This document shows, in pieces, positions 33,602-45,449 of a DNA stretch of 64,000 nt (the first letter of the stretch is position 1; the number at the start of each line of letters is the position of its first letter). The position numbers and the translations under genes were made by a program. Below the pieces are notes generated by a model. That model ran no database searches. It saw nothing but the letters and a program-made list of their open reading frames with translations, and had not been told where the DNA came from. This DNA comes from Favolaschia claudopus (Eukaryota; Basidiomycota; Agaricomycetes; Agaricales; Mycenaceae): contig JAWWNJ010000163.1 of NCBI GenBank assembly GCA_037176885.1, positions 372,001 to 436,000 on the forward strand, in the 5' to 3' direction.

Positions 33602-35296
33602 ATGGCGAACTGGGCTTACCAGCGCCTGGGTGCCCCACCGCAAAGCTGGACCCCATCTTCACGGCGCCGGCAGCTAGCCTACATTTCCCTCGGCGTTTTC
33701 ATGATATTCTTATTACTACTTGTAATTGCACGTCCTGCTTCTGGCACGCTGGGAGACTACCAACACAACGCTGGCTCAGAAACTAATCAAACAAAGCCCG
33801 AGCCGGATGCAACATCTGACGCCAACGGTGCCTCTGAACAGTCGAACAATGGGACGGAGCCGGCAAAAGATTCGATTCTGAAGACGCCTGGTCCTCCGAC
33901 GTATGAAGCCCTTAGAAAATGGGAGGATGACCTTCCTCAGCACGATGTAGACCTGCCTTTCCCCGAAGGCCGCAAAGGTCGATACCTTAAATTCTCCAAC
34001 GAATTCAAGAACGTCGGATGGAATAATTGCCTCAACGAACGGTGAGTCTCACTTTCAGAGCGAGTTGTATTTATCAAGACGACGCTATAGGCTTCTCAAT
34101 GCGCATTTGGCTTATATGTCGAAGCGCGCCTATGTATTTAGCGACTATGTGTGGGCTCCGGAGCACTACCAATGGCCACCAGAACAACAACCTGAAGGGG
34201 GTCCCCGTACGCCTTTGACTGCCATTGTCTCAGGACCGATGGCGGGCGGTCTATGGGGTCCAGATGACGATGCTCCGCGTTCCATCTCTGCGCGCTGGTT
34301 TGATGTTGTCTGTCCTGAGAGCGAGCGGTACCTGATACACACGGAAGACGTCAAACCCATCGTGGCCAACCTCTCTGGTGACGCTCTCTTTGCACACTGG
34401 CAGAAGATCCTTCTCGACTCTGACGAGCGCTGCATCGAGATCGTCCCACCTACACCCGACATCGATCATCTACCACAGGTCGGTTTCATTCAAGTTCACT
34501 ACAATACTTCTGGACTAAATACCTTTTCGCTTGCAAGGTGTTCGATCTATGGCTCTTTGGCACGACCCGTGTGCTCTCACTGTGGGATTCCTTCTCCAAG
34601 TCTCCAACATCCCGCTTCCTCGCTCCGTCCCCCATCGTCCAGGCTGCTATCAGTCGCAACGAGTACCTTTTCCTCCCGCGTGGCCCTCGACCGCCGCATC
34701 CCGCACCACGGGATGCCTTTGCGCGCACTCTTGCCATCCATCTTCGCCGAGGAGACTATCTGACGCACTGTCAGAACATGGCCAGTTGGGGCTCCACATA
34801 CTACAGTTGGGCTCTGCTCCCCGTCATCGTGGACCGGTTCACACCACTTCCCCCCGACGACCCCGCGCGCGCCGAGACCATGCTTTCGCACTGCCTACCA
34901 ACAATCGCACAACTTGTGCAGAAAATCCATGATGCACGAGAAGATTACATCGAAGCTGGCGAAGGGCGCGTGCTCGACGTGTTATACCTCCTCACAAACG
35001 AGCATGGTTCCTGGCTCGACGAGTTGACAACGGAGCTCAAAGCAGCTGGATGGTACACTATCGTCACTTCGCGGGACCTACAGCTTGACGCGGAACAAAC
35101 GGATGTCAGCATGGCGATCGACATGCACTTGGCCAGGAAAGCTGCTGTATTTGTTGGCAATGGGGTACGCATATCTGTCTTTTTTTCTCTCCGTGCCATC
35201 TGACCTGCAATTGCGCAGTGGTCATCTTTCACCAGTAATATAATTCATCAACGACTTGTAGACGGCCGGGAGCCTATTAGTATCAGATTGACTTGA
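33602..35296 (+). CDS. Type II membrane protein, putative O-fucosyltransferase-like
   Basis: Probable Golgi glycosyltransferase of the GDP-fucose O-fucosyltransferase fold. A short cytosolic N terminus is followed by a signal anchor (LAYISLGVFMIFLLLLVIA), a polar stem, then a lumenal domain. Family marks are the early block GWNNCLNERLLNAHLAYM (substrate-side helix), LAIHLRRGDYLTHC (the HxRRGD nucleotide-sugar motif) and FVGNGWSSFTSNIIHQRL near the C terminus. Exons are 33602-34041, 34091-34478, 34538-35164 and 35219-35296. The start sits in an excellent Kozak context (GCCACCATGGCG). The acceptor substrate is unknown. The fold assignment rests on the HLRRGDY and WSSFTSN motifs. Confidence 0.8.
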
Positions 35297-35647
35297 GGTG
35301 AGTGTTCTTGCCAGTGTCATTCGTCCTTGAATATTTTTTAACTTTTGGCAGGTGTATGTTTATACCCTGCGCTTCACGCCAGCAGAACTACAGTATCATG
35401 AGGTATCCCCCGCAGGTTTCATATTCATGTTTGTGAATTCAGTACGTACAGCAGGGAGCCAAAAAGCGCAGTGTAGCCAAAAAAAATCAAAACAATAGAA
35501 AATGTCGATGATAGACTATATCACTTGCATAACGCAGAGCATCGCTTGATAACTCGTCGGTGCCACTCGGGGAACGATGTCAAGATGGGCATAACAAGGA
35601 AGGAAACAAGATATGTAGTCGACTTGAACACGATCATTGTATCCAAA
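35297..35647. other. Short intergenic region between convergent genes
   Basis: 350 nt, AT-rich 3' flanks. Nothing recognised. Confidence 0.5.
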
Positions 35648-36928
35648 TTATTTCGCCTTGGACCAAGATGATGAACCTGCAACATAGACTTTCATCCCGT
35701 CTTCAACAAGGGCTTGTAAACGCTTTGCAAGCTGAGGGGTGCCGACGAAGCCTTTCGTGGTGTGTAGCTCGAAATATTTCATCCTAGTATTCCCCGTCGC
35801 ATTCCTGCGCGCCTCTAGTGTGTCGATGACCAAGTTGGCAAGGCTAGCACCATCTTTGTGACGCGGCCAAAGTGAGTCCATTCCCGTCAAATCCTCTGTG
35901 AAAGACTCGAGGTTGGGCAAGAACTGAGGATCTCCTTTGAGGAGACGAAGTATCTCGAAGAGCCTCGGTCCCATTCGTCGTACTTGGAGCTCGGTTAAGG
36001 AAGGGAGACCCTCCAAGCCTCGCTCGTACATGGTCGACGTCCACTCATCTCCGGCGAAGGTCAAGTGGGTGAGCGCACATCGGGATCTGGCCCTGAACTC
36101 GGTCCATGTTTTCAGATCCAATTCTTCAGTGTCGAGGTAGACCAACGCGGGAGTCGTAAGTTTGGAGAGAACGTCCGTGGAGGATTCGTTGTAGGATCGA
36201 AGCGTCAGCGATTTCAGCTGAAGAAGGGGCGGTACTTCGACGAGACAGCCACCCGCATTACGCCAGCCAAAGCGACAGTTAACGAGTTTAGTAGCCTGTG
36301 ACAGGACACGCAGACAGTCGGGGAGTGTGATGTGGTCGGCGCGAAAGTCTGTGAGCGACCCCCAAGCAAATTTTATTTCGCTCGGGGAGAAATTGCCCAG
36401 AGCATATACGTTCCGAAGCTGCGTGGCTGATTCAAAGGCTGCGGTAGTCCGTCCGTAATATCGAAGGGACACACATGGCAGGGATAGTTTCTTCAGGGAT
36501 GGAAGAGGTCCGATATCGAACTCGAAGATCTCGGGAGTAGGCTTTATGGAAAGGGTGAGATCCTGTATCTGAGAGGAATGACGACGGAGTATTTGATAAA
36601 GGCCATCGGTGGAAGTGTCAGGGTAGACGACGTATTTGAGATCGAGTGTCAAAGGAAGGGAGCCAGTTCTAGCAAGCCAAAGATCGAGTGGTGGCAAACG
36701 CTTCTCGATGAAGTAGGGAAAGTCGACTTGAAGCACAGTCCAGAGTTCGGGAGAGGACTGAGCGACACTCCTCCATTCGCGACAAACTCTCAAGAGTTTA
36801 ACGGGAGCCTCATTCACCCGGAGAGAAGGCAGCACGTCATGATATCTGTCGTATTCGTTGAGAACACAATGCATGAAGACGGCTGCAGTGATTTCGAAGG
36901 GAAAGTTGAGAATGGAAACTCGAGCCAT
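35648..36928 (-). CDS. F-box protein 2
   Basis: A single exon of about 426 aa. An F-box-like N terminus (ILNFPFEITAAVFMHCVL... LLRVCREWRSVAQSSPELWTVL, residues 5-65) is followed by an LRR-like region with repeated PSL.KLSL, LLQLKSLTL and LPSLTELQVRRM units. The predicted job is substrate recognition in an SCF ubiquitin ligase. ATG 36928 (MARVSILNFPFE) is the first true ATG in frame; no upstream exon with the usual coiled coil was found, so this member has a shortened N terminus compared with the F-box proteins at 42.8, 46.1 and 56.2 kb. Confidence 0.82.
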   Translation of the reverse strand: MARVSILNFPFEITAAVFMHCVLNEYDRYHDVLPSLRVNEAPVKLLRVCREWRSVAQSSPELWTVLQVDFPYFIEKRLPPLDLWLARTGSLPLTLDLKYVVYPDTSTDGLYQILRRHSSQIQDLTLSIKPTPEIFEFDIGPLPSLKKLSLPCVSLRYYGRTTAAFESATQLRNVYALGNFSPSEIKFAWGSLTDFRADHITLPDCLRVLSQATKLVNCRFGWRNAGGCLVEVPPLLQLKSLTLRSYNESSTDVLSKLTTPALVYLDTEELDLKTWTEFRARSRCALTHLTFAGDEWTSTMYERGLEGLPSLTELQVRRMGPRLFEILRLLKGDPQFLPNLESFTEDLTGMDSLWPRHKDGASLANLVIDTLEARRNATGNTRMKYFELHTTKGFVGTPQLAKRLQALVEDGMKVYVAGSSSWSKAK

Positions 36929-37570
36929 GAAGTTCTGGACCGAAAATGGTTTCAGAAAGATCAAGATAGATCTCGAAAAAGCTCACACTTCCCGCAAGAT
37001 TGCCTTGACACTTCCGAGTGAATATGCTATTAACCTGGCTCTGTGAATGCGGCGGCATGGACTTTCTGCTAGCTCACCGATACGAGTCCAAGCGAGTTCG
37101 GGGTTAGTTGATGGTAAGAAGAAAGACGCGACGCGTCGAAGATCAGTCACGAATACAATACTACGCCAAACAACGCCCTTCCCAAGTGGAGAGCTAGATT
37201 ATTAATTTATTTCCTGGTCATATATCACCACAGTTGCTATAGAGTAGTTCTGCGAAGGGTATTTCTAGTGCCCAGAGGCATGCATTCCCAGCGCGTCCGT
37301 GTCACGACCGCCACCTCGAACCAATCATCGGGCCGGACTTGATGCTCGTCGTGGCTCGTTCACTGCAAATCGAGCGTCGAAAAGCGATTTTTTGCTCCGC
37401 AGTATCCGGCAGCGTGAAGCAAAAACGCGTCTTTCTTCGGAGTGTCGGGGAACCTTAGGCGGGGGTAATTATTGAGCATAGAGGGAGTAACGTCCTCGCT
37501 TGCTTGCTAACCGCCATTTAGTCTTGAACTGCATTTGAGGGAGACCGCGCACCACTTACGATTAACCACC
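36929..37570. other. Intergenic region
   Basis: About 640 nt between the F-box 2 start and the TPT1 stop. No gene recognised. Confidence 0.5.
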
Positions 37571-38671
37571 CTAATAGAAGAACCTATGAAACAAGTGCCT
37601 CAGGAAGGCAGCAGCAGGTCTCCGCACCTTGCCTGGCTCCTTTTTCCGCAACGACCGTTCCGGCGGTGGTTTATCGACGGGGCTGCTCTCTTCCCACTTC
37701 CCTCCGTCCCTGATCTGGCTCATCATGGACCGCGCATGAATCTTGACGCGTTCTACCCGCAGGAAAAATCGGCGCTCGAGGTATCCCATCTCGTCTCCTG
37801 GTGTGAGAATGACGCCGGTCGACGACATGTAGAATTTGATGTCCGCCTCAATGGCTCGAGCGACGTCTATAGATATTATAACCTCCGGCGCGCTGGGCGA
37901 GCCTGTGATCAATTACAGGGCGCAGATTTAGGAACGGGTCTTTCGTGGGGCAAAGGGTAGCGTACCGGTCACCATGTCTCCCACCACACCCTTAGCCAAA
38001 TGAATAAAGTTACGAGACATCCGATGCAGTCCTGGCTGTTTGGCTGGAGGAACGCAAAAATCATAAGTGACGACAGGGAGAAGGCATTCAGCACATACAA
38101 ATAATCTCCCAAGCACTGAGCGAAGTCCCATGAAAAGCGACAGGAATCTCAGCAGCAGACCGTATTCGTCTCAAATCCATCGACGTATCCTAGAGAAACA
38201 AAAATTGCCAGCATTTCAGCATCCCGGCTTACACCAACAAAAAAACTTGCGCCAACGAACAGGATTCATCTCAGACTCCCTACTCCTCGGGTTCGACCGA
38301 ATCCACCACGACGAGCTCTTGCAATACCATGGCTCAAACGCCAGATGATATCGCGACTTTTGGTCCTGCCTCACAACTTTTTCAAGCGTCGCAAAATCAA
38401 CGTCACGAAACGACATTCTCCTCATCTCATACACTTGTCAGCCACAAGAAGACTCGCGAGCAAGAAACAAGCACACCAGAGCCTCGACATTCGTATACCC
38501 ATTAGCCCGAGTCGGCAAGAACGCTCGATTTTCGGTAGCCAAAAGACGAGAGAGTTGGCGGGAGACCCGCATTTGATGCGACTCATGTAGCTTTCGACGG
38601 CGCGCAGACAGTCGCCTGGGACGTGCGGTAGGTTGTGGGTCCGCAGGCTGCATCGAATACGACCTGAACAT
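37571..38671 (-). CDS. TPT1: tRNA 2'-phosphotransferase
   Basis: Removes the splice-junction 2'-phosphate from ligated tRNA by transfer to NAD. Family motifs in order: VSRQLSRLLATENRAFLPTR (the core usually has LLRH here), GYTNVEAL, VVRQDQKSRYHL, WWIRSNP, VAFHGTSLSAWEII, LHRMSRNFIHLAKG, APEVIISIDVARAIEADIKF and SSTGVILTPGDEMGYLERRFF. Exons are about 38475-38671, 38261-38418 or 38420, 38099-38189, 37966-38043 and 37571-37902. The first junction is the least certain. Oddities: the usual LRHGA after the first helix is LATEN, and the usual NQGH is NPRS, so two nucleotide-side motifs deviate. The start could be ATG 38671 or 38653. The C-terminal 50 residues are basic. Confidence 0.82.
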
Positions 38672-39055
38672 TATTGGGAGGAATTTTCGGCATCGACCAT
38701 CGAAGGGAGAAAGGAACATCCAGTGGGCCAAACAAACATTGACGTGACCGCGAGTCGTCCCACAATCAAACCCAATTGAAGTCAAAATCAAAGTCAAACT
38801 CGATCTCAATGCATTGAGTATTGCAGAATAAGAACCTTTTGTTTCTTTGGGTGTGTAGTAGCAATGATAGTCGTACAAGAGTTGTGTTGTTAGAGACGAA
38901 AAGAGAGAGAGAAAACGAAAGGAACGTAATAAGATAGAGGCAAAAGAGAGTCGTTAAGCTAGCTAAACCAGCAAGAGTATAGTCATATCATATCATCATA
39001 AACAAAGAAAAGGGCACCGGAAGGAAAAAAGAAAAGAAAACGCATGCATGATGCA
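38672..39055. other. Intergenic region
   Basis: About 380 nt, A-rich and purine-rich near 38880-39030. No gene seen. Confidence 0.5.
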
Positions 39056-41647
39056 TCACTCGGGCTTAACCCTCCATATAACAGCCGCAGCCGCAACACT
39101 GAGAACCAGCACCCCAATCGCAGTCTGTACATGCATAGTGGTACCGATATTGTCATAGTGTTTGAGGTGCTGTCCATGTCCATGTCCATGTCCACGTTGA
39201 GATTTCTACAGCAAGCAAGATAAAGAACACAAACACAAGAACAGACGAGAAAGCATTCCGTACCTCAGCCTCGACCGGCAAAGGAGGTGGACTCGTCGGC
39301 GAAACATCCGACCCCGAAGCAAAGTTCGCCCCGATTGACCTCCCATCAAACGACGAAATAGACGACGCATGTACGGACGACTCGGGCGTGGGCATCCCCC
39401 GCCCGTGCCCGCGCCTCGCAAGCTCCGTAATCGCGTCGTCCGAAACGGGGCTCTCCGAGCCACCACGCACCACCCCATTCATCTTCGGCGAGCTCGACCT
39501 TCCTCGACTCGTACTCCGCTTCCTCCGCCTCCGCGCATGCGTCGAATCCGCCGAAAGGCTGCGCGGGCTAGGAGGCGTCGCGAGGCCACCATTCCCATGC
39601 GGATACAACATGGGCGTCGTCGACGCAAATCCCCCGTTCGCAAACTTGGCCTTGATCCGCTCGTCCACCATCCCCCGCATCTGCGTCTCCCAGTCGTCCC
39701 TCGTCCGCTGCATCCGTTCGCGCTCCTGGGCCCACTCCTCCTGAACAGACGTCCATTGACCCAGCATCGAGTTCTTGAAGGACAACAAAGCGGCAGTGAC
39801 AGATTCTGCGGTTGTCGAGGACGACGAGGATGACTCGGCCGCGACATCCTTTTTGCTGCTGTCCACATCCTTGCTTGTGGACGCGGAGTTGACGACAGCG
39901 CTCACAAGGCCCTCTAACCGCTTCACTTTATCCTCCAAAGCAACAATAGTGCTCTGGGCGGCGGCGTGCTGCGCCTGTAACGTCGAGGACATGGTCAAAG
40001 CGGATTCGAGTTGCGTCGAAAGCGTAGCTAGTCGACTGGTGAGCTCATCGATTGTGGAACCCGAAGCAGCCGCGGCTCCTTCAGAGGATGAATCTCGGAG
40101 GGGGCTCCGCAGAGTGGTAGACCGTGCAAGGTTGCGCGACATGCCCATGTTCGTCGGCTCAGGTGTCCTCGGCCGCCCAAGCTCTGCTTGCCGCTGCTCC
40201 CGATCCTCCTCCTGGTCTTGGAAGAGGTCTTGATGTTCAGGAGATGACGGCCGGTCCTGCTTGTATTCGTCCATCTCATCAACAGCACCTTCCGCCTCTT
40301 CCTCGTCTTCCTCATCCACTCGTTCAAGTGCATGGGGAATAACAGTAGCAATACTTTGTGCATCCGAGTCGTCGTCGTCGAGATCCACCTCTTCATCCTC
40401 GACATCGAATCCACCTTTCGGCTCAGCCTGGTCCCGATCCGTCGAGCCTTGACGCAAAGCGCCGACAAGCTCCCGAAGAGTTCGCACTTCCTGTTTGATT
40501 GCCTCTTGCTCTGCGAATACACCTTCGAGCGCACGGATTTTGTCGACATGCGAGGCCAGTGATGACTGTGTTGATACAAGTTGCGACTGTAACTCGGACA
40601 GTGCAGGAGAGCCGGTTGTGGGTCCCGGTGGATATTGCTGAGGCGGCGAGGAACCATTTTGCTCAGGCTGCGGCGGACGTACAGGAGGCAGCACATGAGG
40701 GAAAACGGGCAGGTTGGAAGGCTGCGCAGATCGTCAGCATCCGTATTTCAAATGGCACTCAGATATGATGTACGAACCAAAGAGCCGCCCAACGTGTCCT
40801 GGATCTCATTCATGGCTCCGCTGAGCGTCTGTAGATCTTGACCAGTTTCACGGCTTTTGGTCAATTCGCCTTGCAGGCGGCTTAGAATGTGATCGAAAGT
40901 GAGGCCACTCTTGCCGGGTGCGCGCATACTGGCACCCATGCCACCCATTCCGTTGAGAGCCTGATGCGGCATTGGGGGCCTACGTTGGCCCTGTGGCCCC
41001 CCAGGCGCAAAGTTGAATGACGAGCCAGGAGGGCCGGTTTGTGGTAAGATGGAAGATTGGGAATATTGCCCCTGATTCTGCATCTGTTCTGCGCGCGCCT
41101 GCTGTTCGTTGAAGACGCATGCTACACGCGCGGCTACCTTGTGATGTATGATAGTCTTGTTGTCTTCGCCGACAATGTCGATGCCGAATTCCTTGGGAGG
41201 GGCGCGTGAGAACAGGCAATGCAAGGACGAGATTGCGGGCTTACGACGTTGTCGTCGGTTTTGAGTTCGAATGGTTCTGACTCGAGACCCTCTGGACTGA
41301 GTCGCTCGCCGTTGACGAAGGTACCATTTGAGCTCTTTACATCTTTGATGAATATCTAATAAGAAGGTTCACGGTAAGCGCTATATGATATGCGGAGCAT
41401 CATGGCAGACCTTTCCGTTTTCCTCCCAGACCTCTGCGTGCTGCCTGCTGAGTACTTTTGAGTCAAAGTAGCCATTTCGTTCTCCGGGACTGGTTTTGGC
41501 ATTGGTTTGTCGGCCGATTTTTACCCGTTGACCTGGGGGAGTGAGAGAGATGTGTTTTGGAATGAACGATTCATTAAGAGGATACAAGTAGAGAGCAGGG
41601 AAGGTAGGGTTGGACTGAGGACTTGAGAACGGCGCTGGCGACGGCAT
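39056..41647 (-). CDS. Tail-anchored FHA-domain coiled-coil protein, FAR10/VPS64/SLMAP type
   Basis: Probable STRIPAK-complex subunit at the ER or nuclear envelope. The N-terminal FHA domain has RVKIGRQTN, KVLSRQHAEVW and VKSSNGTFVNGE (residues 40-110), which would bind phosphothreonine. A disordered Gln/Gly/Pro linker, coiled coils (LQSQLVSTQSSLASHVDKI, LTSRLATLSTQLESALTM) and an acidic block follow. A single hydrophobic helix (AIGVLVLSVAAAAVIW) sits 5 residues from the end, as in tail-anchored Far9/Far10. Exons are 41411-41647, 41245-41355, 40778-41191, 39264-40721 and 39056-39205. The last exon encodes a GHGHGHG run from a GGACAT repeat. A TATATAAG-like motif near 41740 precedes the start. 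Confidence 0.85.
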
Positions 41648-41771
41648 AGTGGAAGAGAGAGCGCGTTGGAGTCAACAACCCTACCGATCAACAGTAACAA
41701 ACACATGTCATCCAGTACGCTTGGACCACCTCCATTTACTATATAAGTACTTGTAGACCACATTTATTCCT

Positions 41772-41897
41772 ACCCATTACCAGACGCAACGCAACCTTTT
41801 ACCTATTTTGCCAGAGCGTGTTGCAGCGCCTCATACACATCTGCCTCAATACGCGCTTCCACCTTGTCCTCTTCCGACCCATTACCAGACGCAACGC
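41772..41897 (+). repeat. 21-nt direct repeat spanning the ATP16 3' end
   Basis: ACCCATTACCAGACGCAACGC occurs at 41772-41792, downstream of the ATP16 stop, and again at 41877-41897, inside the last coding exon (codons for RVASGNG). Exact over 21 bases, 105 bases apart. Confidence 0.8.
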
Positions 41898-42483
41898 GCA
41901 AAGCCTCCTGCAGGTTGCTGCGGATCGCCTTCAAGTAAAGGTAAATGATTAGATGAACAGCAACAAAAGAAAAGCGAACGATATTGTAACATACCTCTTG
42001 CGAAAAATCCTCTAACGGTGCGGCCTCGACAACGTTGACCGTCAGCTTGTTCCCGGGATGCACAGTCGCAAACCCTCCAGAGACTTTTACACGTAGATTC
42101 ACCCTAAGACACGGCCAACAACACAACAACATAAGCCCAACTCACCAAACCATTTTTTGGACCCGCCGGATTCAATGACTTCGACGACACCGGGACGGAG
42201 AGGCTCAATTGAGGGGACGTGGTTGGCGAGAATACCCATGTCACCGGTAGCAGCGCAGAGATTCACTTGTACAACATCGGTCGAGGTGTAGATGGGCTAA
42301 CGGAGAACAGAGTAAGTTTGTGAGTTGCTGAGTTTTCACCGAGACGAGGAGGATACGGACTTGATGGGGGAGAACGAGGGAGAGTTTAATTTTGTCGGAC
42401 ACCTCTGCGTAGCCTCGTCGGGCAAGGGTCACGGCGGAGGGCGCACGGCGCGCTGCAGACCCAAGTAGTCGGAGAGAAGCCAT
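41803..42483 (-). CDS. ATP16: Mitochondrial ATP synthase F1 subunit delta
   Basis: Rotor-stalk subunit of F1 (homologue of bacterial epsilon). An N-terminal Arg/Ala-rich mitochondrial presequence (MASLRLLGSAARRAPSAVTL) precedes the beta-sandwich (IKLSLVLPHQPIYTSTDVVQ, GDMGILANHVPSIEPLRPG, GFATVHPGNKLTVNVVEAA) and the C-terminal helices (ALRVASGNGSEEDKVEARIE). Exons are 42361-42483, 42144-42296, 41995-42083 and 41803-41928, with introns of 64, 60 and 66 nt. Length is about 163 aa, as expected. The start codon lies 294 nt from that of the divergent F-box gene, so the promoters probably overlap. Confidence 0.93.
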
Positions 42484-42776
42484 AGGTTTGTTTGGCTGCG
42501 ACACTCGGACCAAACTTGTCCTCTCAAAACCAACTCAGAACCATTCAACCAACACAAACGTGGTCAAAGTTACGAACCAGGTTGACTTTCGTCTCACCAC
42601 CCAAGGACCTTAGCGCTCAGGGCTCAGCGTTTACCGCGTTTTACTTCCATATATCGCCAACAAGCATTACTAGCTCGCAGAACTTTACGTCCTATCGACC
42701 TGCTCTCCTGCGAACAGACGGACCGTCTTCTCGGCGCTCACATATTTCACTGCCAGCAAACAAGGATCTTGTAGGC

Positions 42777-43871
42777 ATGCTTGCTTCACTTGCAGCAGAT
42801 CGGGCCGCCCTCGCAGATTTTCAGGCCAAAATTCTGGATCTCCAAGCGCAGATCTCTGCTTACGAGCACTCCGTTGCTGAATTGCAGCTCAGAGAAACCA
42901 CCGTGCAAGAGCGGTTGGATTCTTACAGATACCCAGTCTTGACTCTGCCAAATGAAGTGGTCTCTGAAATTTTCATGAGATTCATTCCTGCATATCCCCT
43001 CTGCCCCCCACTTCGCGGTCTGCGATCGCCAATTACCCTTACACACATTTGTCGTAAGTGGCGTCAATCTGCTCTTGCCACTCCTACTCTTTGGAGAGCC
43101 CTCGAATTGAAAGACGGGTTTGATGAGCGCGCTATATGGCTTGACAGAGCTGGTTGTCTTCCGCTCTCCTTAGTGATCGACATAGCTGACCAGAGCCCCT
43201 CCGCTGCGCTCGAGCTATCAAAGGCCTTTGCCTTCATCCTACCTTACTGCGAGCGTTGGGAATATTTCTTTTGCCAGATCCACCATCGTCGCGCTCTACC
43301 TGTCATGGAATATCAATTACCCCTTCTCCGAGGGCTGCAAGTGGAATTTACTGTCGAGCAAGATTTTGTGGTGGGCGATGCGCCTTTGCTCCGCATCGCG
43401 GTTCTCGACTACAATGCTCCCAAGCATGTCATCTTACCTTGGGCGCGATTGACCAAGTTGACGTTGTACTCTGTGGCTCCAGACGAGGCAATGCCACTAT
43501 TACAAAACGCACCCAACCTCGTCTATCTCCTGCTCAGTCTTTACCCCGACTCGGAAGAGTCCACAGACACCAGGGTACTGCAAGACCTCATGATGCCTTC
43601 ACTGAGAACACTAGTAGTGAATACAGGGCATCGTGGCTTAACGACGTACGTTCTTCCCAGATTTCGTGCTCCAGCTCTCCGGGTGCTAGACATCTACGAG
43701 CGCCTCCTTGGGCCCAATCCAATCGACTCACTCACCTCGTTTATATCAAAATCCGGATGCAACCTACGCCATTTACATCTTTGTACTACGAGACCCGAGT
43801 CTGACAACACTTATCGCATCGCGTTCCCCTCCATCACAAAGATCGTTCTATGTCCGCCGCCGACTGATTAG
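42777..43871 (+). CDS. F-box protein 3 (SLAADR type)
   Basis: A single exon of 364 aa. The N terminus MLASLAADRAALADFQAKI starts a coiled coil of about 45 residues that leads straight into the F-box (YPVLTLPNEVVSEIFMRFIP ... HICRKWRQSALATPTLWRAL). The remainder is a leucine-rich C-terminal domain with WLDRAGCLPLSL and LPWARLTKL motifs shared with F-box proteins 4 and 5. Expected role: SCF adaptor. ATG 42777 is chosen because the paralogues begin with the same ML-SLAADR residues; the open frame extends further upstream without homology. Confidence 0.87.
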   Translation: MLASLAADRAALADFQAKILDLQAQISAYEHSVAELQLRETTVQERLDSYRYPVLTLPNEVVSEIFMRFIPAYPLCPPLRGLRSPITLTHICRKWRQSALATPTLWRALELKDGFDERAIWLDRAGCLPLSLVIDIADQSPSAALELSKAFAFILPYCERWEYFFCQIHHRRALPVMEYQLPLLRGLQVEFTVEQDFVVGDAPLLRIAVLDYNAPKHVILPWARLTKLTLYSVAPDEAMPLLQNAPNLVYLLLSLYPDSEESTDTRVLQDLMMPSLRTLVVNTGHRGLTTYVLPRFRAPALRVLDIYERLLGPNPIDSLTSFISKSGCNLRHLHLCTTRPESDNTYRIAFPSITKIVLCPPPTD

Positions 43872-44482
43872 ATGGCATCAGCACACTTAGATGTTCAGGT
43901 GAGTCCGACTTCGACTGATTCGTTGAACAGTATTTAAACTCTTGTGCAGGGTCCGGAAACTTCCTTCTTGCTTTTCTTATACATAGGACAATGCGTGTGC
44001 CGCGCGAATGGATGGCAGCTGCTAAAGCGAACTAGAAAGATCACAGCTTCAGAAATTGCCACGGAAAGAAATTCATAGAGTAATGCAGTCGAAACAAGGT
44101 CTATAGAGACTATCAGAGTACATAGTCCCCAATGCACATGTTACAGATCGGAACAGAAGTGTAGCAAAATTTCCAAATTTGGCCATCCAGTGACGTACAA
44201 CGCAGCACTTGTGAATTCGACCACTCTGGTGTATATGTCGCTGCGTTGCTCCGAATCCGCTCCGTAAATTGTTCCGGGAATAGAACGTCTCGTCTGCTTC
44301 CTCGTCGCCTCCAGCGTGTCATTCTCGACTAGCGAAGCAACATTATCTGCATTTGTCTTATTTTCTCTCTCCACCCCGTGCAGCATTAACAACTGGTCAA
44401 CCACTTTACCACAAAATGGCAAGCAGCTTGTCAGCCACCCAATTTCGAACTCTGTCTCCTACATTCACCATCCCACCCCAAT
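43872..44482. other. Intergenic region
   Basis: About 610 nt; short frames only. No recognised feature. Confidence 0.5.
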
Positions 44483-45449
44483 ATGCCCACTGTCTTTCAG
44501 ATCATTGCGTTCATCTCTGCATCTTTTCGCAACGCCTTCGCCCACCTTGTCGCTCGTTTCACTTCCAGTGGTATTGGCAGAACCACTGGCAAGTCCGCAA
44601 ATGCCTCAGGCGTCCCGGGTAGGAACTCCTTTCATCACCTCAGTCAGGCGTTGAATAGATGCTTCAGCCTCTATCGCAAACGATGCATCCGACATGGCAG
44701 CGTATGTCGTGACCCAGAGCGCGAAAGGTTTGTCTTCAGTGTTCACACAGATCACCTCTAATTCAGTTGTATCAGCTTCCACTATACCTCAAATTATCAT
44801 TACGCCTCCCGAGCACGAATCAGGTAACGAAGCGATGGAAATAGACCTCATTCAAGTGGCCGTCCACAACGCCCTTGCCGACCCTCCTGCCCGTCCTCCG
44901 TCCCCAACACCTCCTTGCTCTCAATACATCGGGTTTCCGCGTACTTGCTCTAACAATCGTACGCCTTTCGTGAACCAGACCAACTTCCAGGAGGCGGGGG
45001 ATGCTTTCAAGGCTAATACAGTACCCAAATCCTTTTTCGTCAAGCAGCGGGGGCAACGCCGCTGCCATCGTCTGAAGGCTATACCGAAAATCGAGTTCTG
45101 CGCCGTCGACGACCTTCCCCCAATTCCGACGATCCTCCAGTCGGTCATGAAATCTGTGGCAGAGATAGTCAACGTCGCGCCCCATCTCGACGCAACCTCT
45201 TGCAAGTTTCGGCCTTCTGCCGGATCCCAAAGCTCTAATCGTCGCTCTTCTCGCATTTCGCCCCCTCAACCCATTCCTGTCCCGCTCCCGGAGCCATGCT
45301 CGCTACCATCCATACATCCTCAAGCACCACGCTCCACGCTTGAAGACCGTTTGTCTAGATTGTTCAAGGACACCGTCGGGGAGGAGAGTTTCAAGAGTAG
45401 CCATAGCAGTTTCAGCGCCATCGCGCTCGAGGAAGGCGGGCACGATTAG
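44483..45449 (+). CDS. Orphan protein, Pro/Ser-rich
   Basis: Tentative. Exon 1 from ATG 44483 (MPTVFQIIAFISASFRNAF) may splice at 44618 to 44659 (intron 40 nt). A second candidate intron, 44728-44766 (39 nt), can be removed or read through in frame. The long last part encodes TIPQIIITPPEHESGNEAME, Pro-rich segments, a basic patch (KQRGQRRCHRLKA) and ends LEDRLSRLFKDTVGEESF... GGHD. The introns are shorter than elsewhere in the window, which lowers confidence; a start at 44694 (MAAYVVTQSAKG) is the simplest alternative. No domain recognised. Confidence 0.5.

Noticed and set aside
39369..39833. Arg/Pro-rich plus-strand frames opposite the FHA gene
   Set aside because: Antisense shadows of a serine- and acid-rich coding exon.
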